64,000 bases of DNA from assembly GCF_000020125.1 (NCBI RefSeq), contig NC_010676.1, forward strand, positions 3,534,001 through 3,598,000, given 5' to 3'. This DNA is from Paraburkholderia phytofirmans PsJN (GTDB lineage: Bacteria > Pseudomonadota > Gammaproteobacteria > Burkholderiales > Burkholderiaceae). The notes beneath the pieces are model-generated. The model was not told the origin of the DNA and ran no database searches. It saw only the letters and a list, made by a program, of their open reading frames with translations. Position numbers and translations under genes: made by a program. Positions 55,838 through 63,948 of this stretch are shown here, one piece after another (positions within the stretch are counted from its first letter, which is position 1; every line of letters begins with the position of its first letter).

Positions 55838-56998
55838 ATGAAAAAGTCTTTACTCGCGGCCGCGCTCTTCGGCGCATTTGCGATGTCGGCGCATGCGCAA
55901 AGCAGCGTGACGCTCTACGGCCTCATCGATACAGGATTGGTTTATACGAACAATCAGTTTGGGCATAGCAACTGGCAGATGGTGAGCAGCTCGACCCAGA
56001 ACACGGTCTTCGGTCTCAAGGGCTCAGAGGATCTGGGTGGCGGCCTGCACGCGGTCTTCAAACTCGAGCAAGGTTTCCTGCTGAACAACGGAGCGCAGGC
56101 ATTCTCCGGCGATGGTTTCGGTTCTCAGGCATGGGTCGGCCTGCAAAGCGATCCGTACGGCACCTTGACGTTCGGCCGCCAGTTCGACGTGATGAACGAC
56201 CTCGTCGGACCGCTCACCGCGGAGTTCAACACGTCGGGCGGCAGCATGGCCGCGCATCCGTTCGAAAACGACAATCTTGCTGCGAATTCCGTCGTGATCA
56301 ACAACTCGGTGAAGTACGCGAGCCCGACTTATCGCGGCGTGACGTTCGAAACGATGTACTCGTTCAGCAACAAGGCGGGCGACTTCGGGAATAACCGGTC
56401 TTACGGTTTCGGCGTTTCGTATGCGCAAGGTCCGGTGAATCTTGCCGCCGGCTATCTGCAACTGAACAACGCGGGCAATGGCGCCGGCGCGGTGACTTCG
56501 GGCGATGCAAGCGCGAACTTCATCGCACAACGCCAGCGTATCTGGTCGCTGGGTGGCAACTACACGTTCGGGCCGGCCACGGTCGGGCTGGTTTGGAGCC
56601 ACGCTCAGATCGACAACGCGTCGGGCGTGTTCTCGTTCGGCACGGGCAGCTACCTCGGTTCGGGCGATACATCGGCTGGATCGCTGGGCGGTTCGCTGCG
56701 GCTCGACAACTACGAGGTGAACGCAAAGTACGCGCTTACGCCGGCGTTGAGCGTTTCCGGCGCGTACACGTACACACATGGCGCGTATAACGGCTCGTCG
56801 CCGGGATGGAACACGGCCATGCTGCAAACCGACTACTCGATCAGCAAACGCACGGACTTCTATCTCGAAGGCGTCTATCAGAACGTGCACGGCGCGCCTG
56901 CGGACTCCGTCCTCTCGCATGCCATGATCAACACGTTGTCGCCGTCCGCGACCAACACGCAAGTGGCGGTCACCGTGGGCATGCGTCACGCGTTCTAA
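55838..56998 (+). CDS. Gram-negative outer-membrane porin (Burkholderia OmpC-like)
   Basis: Trimeric general porin of 386 aa. Signal peptide MKKSLLAAALFGAFAMSAHA, mature start QSSVTLYGLIDTGLVYTNN, alternating amphipathic beta strands, and a terminal Phe (VGMRHAF), the export signal for outer-membrane barrels. The constriction-loop segment and YGTLTFGRQFDVMNDLV match this family. GGAG lies nine bases before the ATG. A 12-bp perfect hairpin follows the stop. Confidence 0.9.
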   Translation: MKKSLLAAALFGAFAMSAHAQSSVTLYGLIDTGLVYTNNQFGHSNWQMVSSSTQNTVFGLKGSEDLGGGLHAVFKLEQGFLLNNGAQAFSGDGFGSQAWVGLQSDPYGTLTFGRQFDVMNDLVGPLTAEFNTSGGSMAAHPFENDNLAANSVVINNSVKYASPTYRGVTFETMYSFSNKAGDFGNNRSYGFGVSYAQGPVNLAAGYLQLNNAGNGAGAVTSGDASANFIAQRQRIWSLGGNYTFGPATVGLVWSHAQIDNASGVFSFGTGSYLGSGDTSAGSLGGSLRLDNYEVNAKYALTPALSVSGAYTYTHGAYNGSSPGWNTAMLQTDYSISKRTDFYLEGVYQNVHGAPADSVLSHAMINTLSPSATNTQVAVTVGMRHAF

Positions 56999-57024
56999 GC
57001 AGGCTCGCGTCGAGTAATGTGAAC

Positions 57025-57054
57025 ACGCATGCCCTGTTTTTGCAGGGCATGCGT
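57025..57054 (+). terminator. Strong hairpin downstream of the porin gene
   Basis: ACGCATGCCCTG and CAGGGCATGCGT form a perfect 12-bp stem with a six-base loop, 27 bp after the porin stop. No T-run follows, so it may act as mRNA stabiliser or factor-assisted terminator. Confidence 0.6.
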
Positions 57055-57118
57055 TGTCGTGCGAGCTTGTTGCTCTAAAGCTTGAGCGATCGGAACGATG
57101 AGGGCACGACGCTCTGCG

Positions 57119-57784
57119 TTACGTGTCCTGTGAACCCTCGTTTTCCGCTTCGGCCAGAATTTGCTGGATGGCCTGCTCGAAAGTTTCGACAGGCTGTCCG
57201 CCACTCACCAGGTAGCGACGGTTGAAGATAATGGCCGGCACCGACTGAATACCCATTGCCTCGTTATTCCGTTCCTCTGCGCGAACTTCAGCGGCATAGG
57301 TTCCGTTTTGCAGTACGTCACGCGCCTTCACGGCATCCAGCCCAACGGACTGTGCGGCTTCGACCAGCACTTCGTGATCGCTCGGGTCTTTGCCGTCGGA
57401 ATGATAGGCCTGCAGCAGCGCCGACTTGAGCGCCAACTGCTTACCCTCGATGCCGGCCCAATGCAACAGACGGTGCGCGTCGAAGGTGTTGTACACGCGG
57501 GTGCGCGGGCCAAAAGTAAATCCGACGCTCGCACCGCGCTCGCGGATCGCGGCCTGCGCTTCGGCGATCTGCTCCGGCGTACGGCCATATTTCTTGCTGA
57601 GATAGTCGACAATGGTCTCGCCGTCCGGTCCCATGTCCGGATTCAATTCGAACGGATGCACGACGATTTGCGCGTCGACGGCATCGCCAAGACGCGAGAG
57701 CGCGCGTTGGAGCGAGGAGAGGCCGATCGCGCACCATGGGCATGCGATATCGGAGACAAAATCGATTGTGAGCGCTTGGGTCAT
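57119..57784 (-). CDS. DsbA-family oxidoreductase, FrnE-like
   Basis: Thioredoxin-fold protein of 221 aa starting at 57784 (MTQALTIDFVSDIACPWCAIGLSSLQRAL). The active-site CPWC is near residue 15 and a long helical insertion follows, the FrnE/HCCA-isomerase layout. The C-terminal IQSVPAIIFNRRYLVSGGQPVETF contains the cis-Pro. No signal peptide, so it is cytosolic; polyketide- or stress-related dithiol chemistry is the family theme. Confidence 0.87.
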   Translation of the reverse strand: MTQALTIDFVSDIACPWCAIGLSSLQRALSRLGDAVDAQIVVHPFELNPDMGPDGETIVDYLSKKYGRTPEQIAEAQAAIRERGASVGFTFGPRTRVYNTFDAHRLLHWAGIEGKQLALKSALLQAYHSDGKDPSDHEVLVEAAQSVGLDAVKARDVLQNGTYAAEVRAEERNNEAMGIQSVPAIIFNRRYLVSGGQPVETFEQAIQQILAEAENEGSQDT

Positions 57785-58014
57785 TGCTGTGTTCCGGTCC
57801 TGTGTCAAAACGAAATCCGCAGACAGCGTAACCCGTATTGCCGGTATTTGCAGGACTGCGCTCGTGACGGAACGCGAGCCGGCGTCTTACAATTCACCTG
57901 CCGCAGTTGGAGCCATCGATCGCGCGGGCAACAGGGATGCCGGCAGGCGTCATAATCCCTCTACGCCGTCGTGCACGATAACGACTGCTTTTCCAACATT
58001 GAAAGGAGCTTCAA

Positions 58015-58308
58015 ATGAGCAAGGGATATTGGGTGACGTCATATCGCGCGACGAAGGACGCAACCAAACTGGCCGCGTACGCGCAGCTTGCGGTACCCGC
58101 GGTGACGGCTGCCGGCGGCAAGTTCATCGTGCGTGGCGCAGCGGAAGAGGCTCGTGAGCAAGGCTTGAAGGAGCGGACGGTCGTGATCGAGTTTCCGACC
58201 TACGAAGCGGCCATCGCCGCTTACGACAGCGAACTCTACAAGAAAGCGCTGGCGGCATTGGGCGACGGCGTCGAGCGCGATCTGCGGATTGTGCGCGGCA
58301 CGGAGTAA
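58015..58308 (+). CDS. DUF1330 domain protein
   Basis: Small ferredoxin-like fold protein of 97 aa (MSKGYWVTSYRATKDATKLAAYAQLAVPAVTAAGGKFIVRG), with the family end EFPTYEAAIAAYDSELYKKALAALGDGVERDLRIVRG. AAAGGAG precedes the start. Function unsettled. It converges with the ABC permease gene. Confidence 0.85.
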   Translation: MSKGYWVTSYRATKDATKLAAYAQLAVPAVTAAGGKFIVRGAAEEAREQGLKERTVVIEFPTYEAAIAAYDSELYKKALAALGDGVERDLRIVRGTE

Positions 58309-58327
58309 CACGAAAGCGAAAGATACG

Positions 58328-58362
58328 GCGAGCGCGACCTGCTCATGCAGTTTCGCGCTTGC
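58328..58362. terminator. Nested hairpin between convergent genes
   Basis: GCGAGCGCGA and TCGCGCTTGC pair over nine of ten bases around an inner CTGC-TCAT-GCAG stem. It lies between the DUF1330 and permease stops and may serve as a two-way terminator; a T-run is lacking. Confidence 0.4.
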
Positions 58363-58370
58363 CCCGGCAT

Positions 58371-59222
58371 CTATTTCACGGCGCCCAACGCGAGCCCCTT
58401 CACCAGATACCTCTGCAACCACGCGAATACCACGGAAACCGGCAACGTCGCGCAGAGCGTGGCCGCCATCACCAGGTGCCACTGGACCACGTATTTCCCA
58501 GCGACCATGTCGGTCACCTGCACGGTCAGCGTCTTGTTCTCGGGTGAGCGGATCAAGGTATAGACCACGGCAAACTCGTTCCACGCATTGATGAACGTGA
58601 AGATCGCGGTGACGACGATCGCAGGCACCGCGAGCGGCAGGAACACTTTGAAGACCGCCTTGGTCCGTCCGCACCCTTCGAGCCACGCGGACTCTTCCAG
58701 ATCCCGCGGCACCGTCTGAAAGTACGAGGACAGCATCCACACGGCAAACGCGATGTTGAAGGCCGCGTAAGAGACGATCACGCCGATCTTGGAATCGACC
58801 AGGTTGCCGTCGCCATAAGGAATCATCGCTGCCAGCCGGAACAGGCCGACCACGAGCAGAATCGGCGACAACATCTGCGTGACGAGCAGAAACTGACGGT
58901 AGAGCCCGCGTCCGCGAAACGGGAATCTGGCTAACGCGTACGCCGCCGGCAAGCTGACGGCCAGCGCAAGCGCGGTCGATAGCAAACTGATCACCGTGCT
59001 ATTGCGCAGCGCCACGCCGAAATTCGCCGCCACCCACATATCGGAGAAATTGCTCCACTGCCAATGCACCGGCAACCAGCGCGCCGGATACACAAAAATC
59101 TCCGAAGCCGGCTTCAACGCGGTGAACAGCATGACGGCAAACGGAAACAACACTACTACGACCAGCGGCGACAGCGCGAGCCAGCACCACAGCGAGCGCT
59201 TCATCTTGACGCTGAGACTCAT
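58371..59222 (-). CDS. Carbohydrate ABC transporter permease, MalG-type (CUT1)
   Basis: Inner-membrane permease of 283 aa with six helices. The EAA loop appears as LEESAWLEGCGRTKAVFKVFLPLAVPAIVVTAIFTFINAWNEF, the ATPase contact site. The start overlaps the stop of the MalF-type gene by four bases. Third gene of the minus-strand arm (binding protein, permease, permease) of the ABC system. Confidence 0.92.
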   Translation of the reverse strand: MSLSVKMKRSLWCWLALSPLVVVVLFPFAVMLFTALKPASEIFVYPARWLPVHWQWSNFSDMWVAANFGVALRNSTVISLLSTALALAVSLPAAYALARFPFRGRGLYRQFLLVTQMLSPILLVVGLFRLAAMIPYGDGNLVDSKIGVIVSYAAFNIAFAVWMLSSYFQTVPRDLEESAWLEGCGRTKAVFKVFLPLAVPAIVVTAIFTFINAWNEFAVVYTLIRSPENKTLTVQVTDMVAGKYVVQWHLVMAATLCATLPVSVVFAWLQRYLVKGLALGAVK

Positions 59223-60109
59223 GACGGATCTCCTTCTTTCGCGGGCTGCAGGCGCAGATAGGCGATCGAGAAAATGAACAGCATGACGAGCATGATCAGC
59301 GACACCGCCGCGGCTTCGCCGGGACGCCCGAGCCGGAAGCCGAGCTCATAAAGATACGTGACGAGAATGTGCGTGCTGTTGTCGGGGCCGCCCTGCGTCA
59401 TCACCCAGATGATCGGAAACGAGTTGAACACATAGATCACGTTCAACAGAATCGTCATGTTGATGAACGGCCGTAACAGCGGCATGGTGAGTTTGCGAAA
59501 TTGCTGCCAGGCGCTTGCGCCGTCCATGCGTGCGGCTTCGTAAATATCGCCGGGCACCGAGGACAAACCGCCTAGCAGAATCGTCACCGTAAATGGAACC
59601 GACACCAGAATGCCGACTGCGATTTCGACGGGAAACGCGAGCTCCGGTGTGGCCAGCCAATGAATCGGGCCGCTGATCAGGCCGAGCCGCTGCAACGTGA
59701 CGTTGACCATGCCGTAGTCGTCGTTGAAGGCCCAGCGCCAGACCACGGCGGTCATGGTCAGCGAGACGGACCACGGCAACATGACGATCGTGCGCGCCAC
59801 ACCGCGTCCATAGAAATCCTGGTTGAGCACCAGCGCAACGGGCACCGAGATCAGCACCGTGCCGCCCACCACGCAAATAGTCCAGACAAGGGTCCGCCGG
59901 GCGGCGGCAAGAAACGCGGGGTCGCTGAAGATCGTGTAGAAATTCTGCAGACCAGTGAAGTCGCGAATCGCGCCGAAGCGCGAGACCTCGTGCAGCGATT
60001 GCCACACGATGTTGAAAATCGGATAGCTGATGATGAAAAGCGCCAGTACCAGACTCGGCGCAATCAGCAACCAGGGCGCTTGCAGGCGCGAAGAAGCGGA
60101 GCGGCTCAT
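59219..60109 (-). CDS. Sugar ABC transporter permease, MalF-type (CUT1)
   Basis: Inner-membrane permease of 296 aa from 60109 (MSRSASSRLQAPWLLIAPSLVLALFIISYP); an alternative ATG at 60139 adds ten residues with no better ribosome-binding site. The EAA motif is DIYEAARMDGASAWQQFRKLTMPLLRPFINMTILLN. It follows the binding-protein gene after 145 bp containing a strong hairpin, which could reduce permease levels relative to the binding protein. Confidence 0.9.
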   Translation of the reverse strand: MSRSASSRLQAPWLLIAPSLVLALFIISYPIFNIVWQSLHEVSRFGAIRDFTGLQNFYTIFSDPAFLAAARRTLVWTICVVGGTVLISVPVALVLNQDFYGRGVARTIVMLPWSVSLTMTAVVWRWAFNDDYGMVNVTLQRLGLISGPIHWLATPELAFPVEIAVGILVSVPFTVTILLGGLSSVPGDIYEAARMDGASAWQQFRKLTMPLLRPFINMTILLNVIYVFNSFPIIWVMTQGGPDNSTHILVTYLYELGFRLGRPGEAAAVSLIMLVMLFIFSIAYLRLQPAKEGDPS

Positions 60110-60186
60110 GCGTGCTCGATCGTAAGACGCATCCCGCATTAATGGGCGGGCGCGACGGGATGGGCCGGATAGTGCATTACGACCGA

Positions 60187-60220
60187 AACGCGCACCGCCT
60201 TTGCAGGGGCGGCGCGCGTT
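60187..60220 (-). other. Intercistronic hairpin between binding-protein and permease genes
   Basis: A 13-base arm beginning AACGCGCACCGCC pairs with GGCGGCGCGCGTT with one mismatch around an eight-base loop. It lies between the binding-protein stop (60255) and the permease start (60109). Such stems often protect the upstream mRNA segment or partly terminate transcription, giving excess binding protein. Confidence 0.55.
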
Positions 60221-60254
60221 GCGGGTTCAGCAGATCACTGCGAGACTGCGCGTG

Positions 60255-61487
60255 TTACTTGCCGAGCGACTTGTTAGCCTGGGCGGCCGCCGCGTTCAAT
60301 GCGTCGGCCGGTTTCGCCTTGCCCAAATAAATCGACTGCATTGCGTCGGTCACGGCCTTCGCGGTGTCTTCCCAGCCGGTCACGGTCGGCGCGAAGTGGG
60401 CGGTCGGCAGCAGCGCGACGAAGGCCTTGGTATCCGGGTCGTTGAATGCCGGATCGGTTGCCTCAGCCTTGGTGGTCGGCAGGAAGCCTTCGGTCGTGGT
60501 GAACTCCACGCGCGGTTCCTTCGTGAACAGATAGTCGAGGAACTTCCACGCCGACTTCTTCACCTTCGAGTTCTTGAACATCACGATCGAGTCGGTGACG
60601 GCGTATGTGGCGTGCGTCGTGCCCATCGGAATCGGATCGATGCCGTACTTCAGGTTCGGCGCTTCCTTCTTGATCTGTTTGGCGAGGAACGGTGCGGAGA
60701 TCATCATCGCAACGCGGCCTTGCTTGAACAGATTCTGCACGTCTTCACGGCTATAGCCGGTCACGCCCGGTTGCGTCAGGCCCTGATCGATCATCGTCTT
60801 GTACAGCGTGGCTGCCTTGATGCCGGCCGGCGAATTGAAAGCCGCCTTGCCGTCCTTGCCGACCACGTCGCCGCCGTTGGTCCACAGGGCGTAGTAATAG
60901 TAGACGTCGGTTTCGATTTCCTTGCCTTGCAGACCGAAACCGGCAATGCCCTGCGCCTTCAGTTTCTTCGACGCTTCGATCACGTCGTTCCAGGTCTTCG
61001 GACCGTCGGGATAGCCGACCTTGGCGAGCAGGTCTTTGTTGTAGTACAGCCCACGCGCGGACGCGGCGATCGGCAGGCCGTACACCTTGCCGTTGATTTC
61101 ACCCGGCGCGAGGAACGGGCCGATGAAGCGGCTTTTGAAGTTCGCGTCCATGTAGCCGTCGAGCGGCTCGGCCACATCGTCCTTCACGAAGTCGAGCAGC
61201 CAGCGCGTGCCGACGATCGCGAGGTCGGCGTTGGCGTTGCCGGAAATGTCCGTTTGCAGTTTCTGTTGCAGCGTGTCCCAGTTCACGTCTTCGATCTTGA
61301 TCGTCGTACCGGGATTGGCCTTCTCGAAGTTGCGGGCCATTTTTTCGAAGTACGGCGCGGTCGCGTCGCTGTAGTGCGCGACGGTCACGCGAACCGTGTC
61401 GGCGTGAGCCGCGACGGCGATACCTGCAAACGCGAGCGCCACGGCAACTTTGCCTAGCGCGAGGGAAGCACGGGCATGCAACGACAT
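60255..61487 (-). CDS. Sugar ABC transporter substrate-binding protein (CUT1, cluster B)
   Basis: Periplasmic binding protein of 410 aa starting at 61487 (MSLHARASLALGKVAVALAFAGIAVAAHA) with AGGAGAG upstream. Mature part DTVRVTVAHYSDATAPYFEKMARNFEKANPGTTIKIEDVNWDTLQQKLQTDIS and GKVYGLPIAASARGLYYNKDLLAKVGYPDGPKTWNDV are typical of family 1 solute-binding proteins. The ligand is unknown; the divergent SDR suggests a polyol or reduced sugar. First gene of the minus-strand arm. Confidence 0.92.
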   Translation of the reverse strand: MSLHARASLALGKVAVALAFAGIAVAAHADTVRVTVAHYSDATAPYFEKMARNFEKANPGTTIKIEDVNWDTLQQKLQTDISGNANADLAIVGTRWLLDFVKDDVAEPLDGYMDANFKSRFIGPFLAPGEINGKVYGLPIAASARGLYYNKDLLAKVGYPDGPKTWNDVIEASKKLKAQGIAGFGLQGKEIETDVYYYYALWTNGGDVVGKDGKAAFNSPAGIKAATLYKTMIDQGLTQPGVTGYSREDVQNLFKQGRVAMMISAPFLAKQIKKEAPNLKYGIDPIPMGTTHATYAVTDSIVMFKNSKVKKSAWKFLDYLFTKEPRVEFTTTEGFLPTTKAEATDPAFNDPDTKAFVALLPTAHFAPTVTGWEDTAKAVTDAMQSIYLGKAKPADALNAAAAQANKSLGK

Positions 61488-61502
61488 TTCTCTCTCTCCT
61501 GT

Positions 61503-61579
61503 GTCGAACGGAATTAGCGCTTTAGTGCTGACTCCGGTCCCACGCAAGGCGGTCGAACGGAGCGAACGTTTTAGCGCTT
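61503..61579. promoter_or_regulatory. Repeated operator-like motif, GTCGAACGGA and TTAGCGCTT
   Basis: GTCGAACGGA occurs at 61503-61512 and 61552-61561. Each is followed by TTAGCGCTT, at 61514-61522 and 61571-61579. The repeats lie just upstream of the binding-protein start and could be two operator copies for a regulator outside the window. Confidence 0.45.
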
Positions 61580-61647
61580 GCGCCGATCCCATCCAGCAAT
61601 GGGGGGGTGGTTTGCTGCCGTCGCCGGCCGCTTTGGGTTGCTTTGTT

Positions 61648-61662
61648 TGTAAAAATCCTACA
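61648..61662. promoter_or_regulatory. TGTA-N7-TACA operator-like site 1
   Basis: TGTAAAAATCCTACA is a palindromic 15-mer and the near inverse complement (13 of 15) of site 2 at 61814-61828. It lies 160 bp from the binding-protein start in the divergent region. Confidence 0.5.
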
Positions 61663-61813
61663 TGAGGAAAAATTGCTTGTCACGTAGGGTCTGCCATATT
61701 TTTTCCCAGCCAGTTTGTGCTTAAGATGCTGTAAAGCAGGGATATTCTGCGCAATGCGATGTCACGGATACCCAATCTTCGGGATGACTAGGCAACTGCT
61801 GCGTTGACGGATT

Positions 61814-61828
61814 TGTAGGAAATTTACA
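61814..61828. promoter_or_regulatory. TGTA-N7-TACA operator-like site 2
   Basis: TGTAGGAAATTTACA, 44 bp before the SDR start and just after TTGACG (61804-61809). The layout TGTA-N7-TACA recalls HexR/RpiR-type sites; the half-site TGTAGGA/TCCTACA appears once in each copy. Confidence 0.5.
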
Positions 61829-61871
61829 CGCTAATCCGGACTGGCGGCTTGGTTGAACAACGAGGCGGACA

Positions 61872-62645
61872 ATGAATCGTGTGGTGTTGGTAACGGGCGC
61901 TTGCGGCGGCATCGGCAGCGTGTTGTGCAAGCGCTTCGTGGAGCAGGGCGATACCGTGCTGGCGCTCGACATCGACGCCGCCGCGCTGAAAGCTTTGAGC
62001 GAGCAGCTCGGCGAGGCGCACGTCACGCCGATCGCGGTCGATCTCGGCGACGCCGCCGCAGTGCAGCAAGCGGTGGCCGCCGCGGTCGAACTGCGCGGTC
62101 CGGTCGATGTGCTGGTCGCCAACGCGGGCGCGGCCGAAGGTCTCACGCTCGCCACGACCGATGTCGCGAGCTGGCAGCGCGACATCCATCTGAATCTGAA
62201 CGGCACGTATCACACGGTTGAAGCGGTGCGCGCGTCGATGATCGAGCGGCAGCAGGGCGCGCTCGTGCTGATCGGTTCGGTAAACGGCATGGCCGCGCTC
62301 GGTCATCCGGCGTACAGCGCGGCGAAGGCCGGGCTCATCAGTTATACGAAAGCGCTCGCGCTCGAACTAGGCCGCTACGGCATTCGCGCGAACATCGTGT
62401 GCCCGGGCACCGTGAAGACGCAGGCGTGGCAGGCGCGCGTCGACAAGAACCCGCAGGTCTTCGAAGATCTGAAAAAGTGGTACCCGTTGCGCGACTTCGC
62501 GACGCCCGACGACATCGCCGACGCGGTGCTGTTTCTGGCCTCGCCGATGGCGCGTGTGATTACCGGCGTCGCGCTGCCGGTCGACGGCGGCCTGATGGCC
62601 GGCAACCGTTTGATGGCGGAAGAACTGACACTCGAGTCGCTCTGA
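61872..62645 (+). CDS. SDR-family dehydrogenase of the ABC cluster, probable polyol/sugar dehydrogenase
   Basis: NAD(P)-dependent short-chain dehydrogenase, 257 aa. N-terminal cofactor motif TGACGGIG, NAGAAEG, catalytic Ser in LIGSVNG and YSAAK with intact Tyr and Lys, and the C-terminal GVALPVDGGLMAGN. It starts an arm divergent from the binding protein and is followed after 64 bp by the transporter ATPase. Oxidation of the imported carbohydrate is the likely job. Confidence 0.88.
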   Translation: MNRVVLVTGACGGIGSVLCKRFVEQGDTVLALDIDAAALKALSEQLGEAHVTPIAVDLGDAAAVQQAVAAAVELRGPVDVLVANAGAAEGLTLATTDVASWQRDIHLNLNGTYHTVEAVRASMIERQQGALVLIGSVNGMAALGHPAYSAAKAGLISYTKALALELGRYGIRANIVCPGTVKTQAWQARVDKNPQVFEDLKKWYPLRDFATPDDIADAVLFLASPMARVITGVALPVDGGLMAGNRLMAEELTLESL

Positions 62646-62709
62646 AACGCCTGAAGCAAAGCGCAATCAGCACGAGATCGAGTCAACGAAGCAAGACGGC
62701 GAGGACAGC

Positions 62710-63792
62710 ATGGCAGCAGTGCAACTGAGCGGCATCTTCAAACGCTATGGCGACACGCAAGTGGTGCACGGCATCGATCTCGACATCGACGACGGCGAGT
62801 TCGTCGTGCTGGTCGGCCCGTCGGGCTGCGGCAAAAGCACGTTGATGCGCATGGTGGCGGGACTCGAGGAAATCAGCGGCGGCGATCTGATGATCGGCGG
62901 CACACGCGCGAACAGTCTCGCGCCGCAGCAGCGCAATATCTCGATGGTGTTCCAGAGCTACGCGCTGTATCCGCATCTGTCCGTCTACGAAAACATTGCG
63001 TTCGGACCGCGGATTCGCAAGGAGTCGTCGGCGAGTTTCAAGCCGCGGATCGAAGCCGCGGCGAAGATGCTGAACCTCGGCGGCTATCTGGACCGTTTGC
63101 CGCGCGCGCTCTCGGGCGGCCAGCGGCAACGCGTGGCGATGGGCCGCGCGGTGGTGCGCGAGCCGTCGCTGTTCCTGTTCGACGAGCCGCTGTCCAATCT
63201 CGACGCCAAGCTGCGCGTGCAGATGCGCACCGAAATCAAGGCGCTGCATCAGCGGCTGAAGAATACGGTGATCTACGTCACGCACGATCAGATCGAAGCC
63301 ATGACGATGGCGGACCGCATCGTCGTCATGAACGCGGGGCGGATCGAGCAGATCGGCCGGCCGCTGGAACTGTACGACCATCCGGCGAATCTGTTCGTGG
63401 CGAGCTTTCTCGGCTCGCCGTCGATGAACTTTGCCGAAGGCGTGATCGCGAGCCGCGCGCAAGGTCAGGGCCTCGCGTTGAACCTCACGGGTGGCGGCGA
63501 GATCGTGCTGGAAGGTGCGCCCGCGTCGGCGGTGGTCGGCGCGAAGGTCACGCTCGGCGTGCGGCCGGAACACATCGAAACCATGACGCCGACACCCGAC
63601 GCGACGATGGAAGTCGAAGTGGTCGAGCCGACTGGCGCGGAGACTCACTTGTACGGGAAAATAGGCGGCAGCACGTGGTGCGTGACGACTCGTCAGCGCT
63701 CGAAAATCGAGCCCGGCCAGCGCGTCACGCTGCGCTTGCCGGCCGAACATATTCATCTGTTCGATACGGAGAGTGGACGCAGGCTGGTCTGA
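62710..63792 (+). CDS. Sugar ABC transporter ATP-binding protein, UgpC/MalK-type
   Basis: Cytoplasmic ATPase of 360 aa powering the CUT1 permeases encoded on the opposite strand. Walker A GPSGCGKSTLMRMVAG, Q-loop MVFQSYALYPH, signature LSGGQRQRVAMGRAVV, Walker B LFLFDEPLSNLDAKLR, and H-loop YVTHDQIEAM are intact. The C-terminal TOBE/MalK regulatory domain (VTLGVRPEHIE, LRLPAEHIHLFD) is complete. A weak stem (TGAGGC...GCCTCA) follows the stop. Confidence 0.93.
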   Translation: MAAVQLSGIFKRYGDTQVVHGIDLDIDDGEFVVLVGPSGCGKSTLMRMVAGLEEISGGDLMIGGTRANSLAPQQRNISMVFQSYALYPHLSVYENIAFGPRIRKESSASFKPRIEAAAKMLNLGGYLDRLPRALSGGQRQRVAMGRAVVREPSLFLFDEPLSNLDAKLRVQMRTEIKALHQRLKNTVIYVTHDQIEAMTMADRIVVMNAGRIEQIGRPLELYDHPANLFVASFLGSPSMNFAEGVIASRAQGQGLALNLTGGGEIVLEGAPASAVVGAKVTLGVRPEHIETMTPTPDATMEVEVVEPTGAETHLYGKIGGSTWCVTTRQRSKIEPGQRVTLRLPAEHIHLFDTESGRRLV

Positions 63793-63890
63793 ACCGCGTG
63801 TTGCCGTTTGAGGCCGATACGAGCTTGCCTCAGGCGCACTGACGCTGCGACGCGACGCGGATTTATTTAACGCATGAGAATGCGCCGGGC

Positions 63891-63948
63891 CGCCCCAGGT
63901 TTTCTCACCCCGTCGGGGGCCTGGCGCGAAGCGACAGGTCTGGGGGCG
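63891..63948. other. Structured GC-rich intergenic element
   Basis: An outer stem CGCCCCAG (63891-63898) with CTGGGGGCG (63940-63948) encloses an inner CCCCG/GGGGG stem. The segment looks like a folded intergenic repeat or non-coding RNA rather than a coding sequence. I recall similar GC-rich elements in Burkholderia intergenic DNA but cannot verify it here. Confidence 0.4.
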
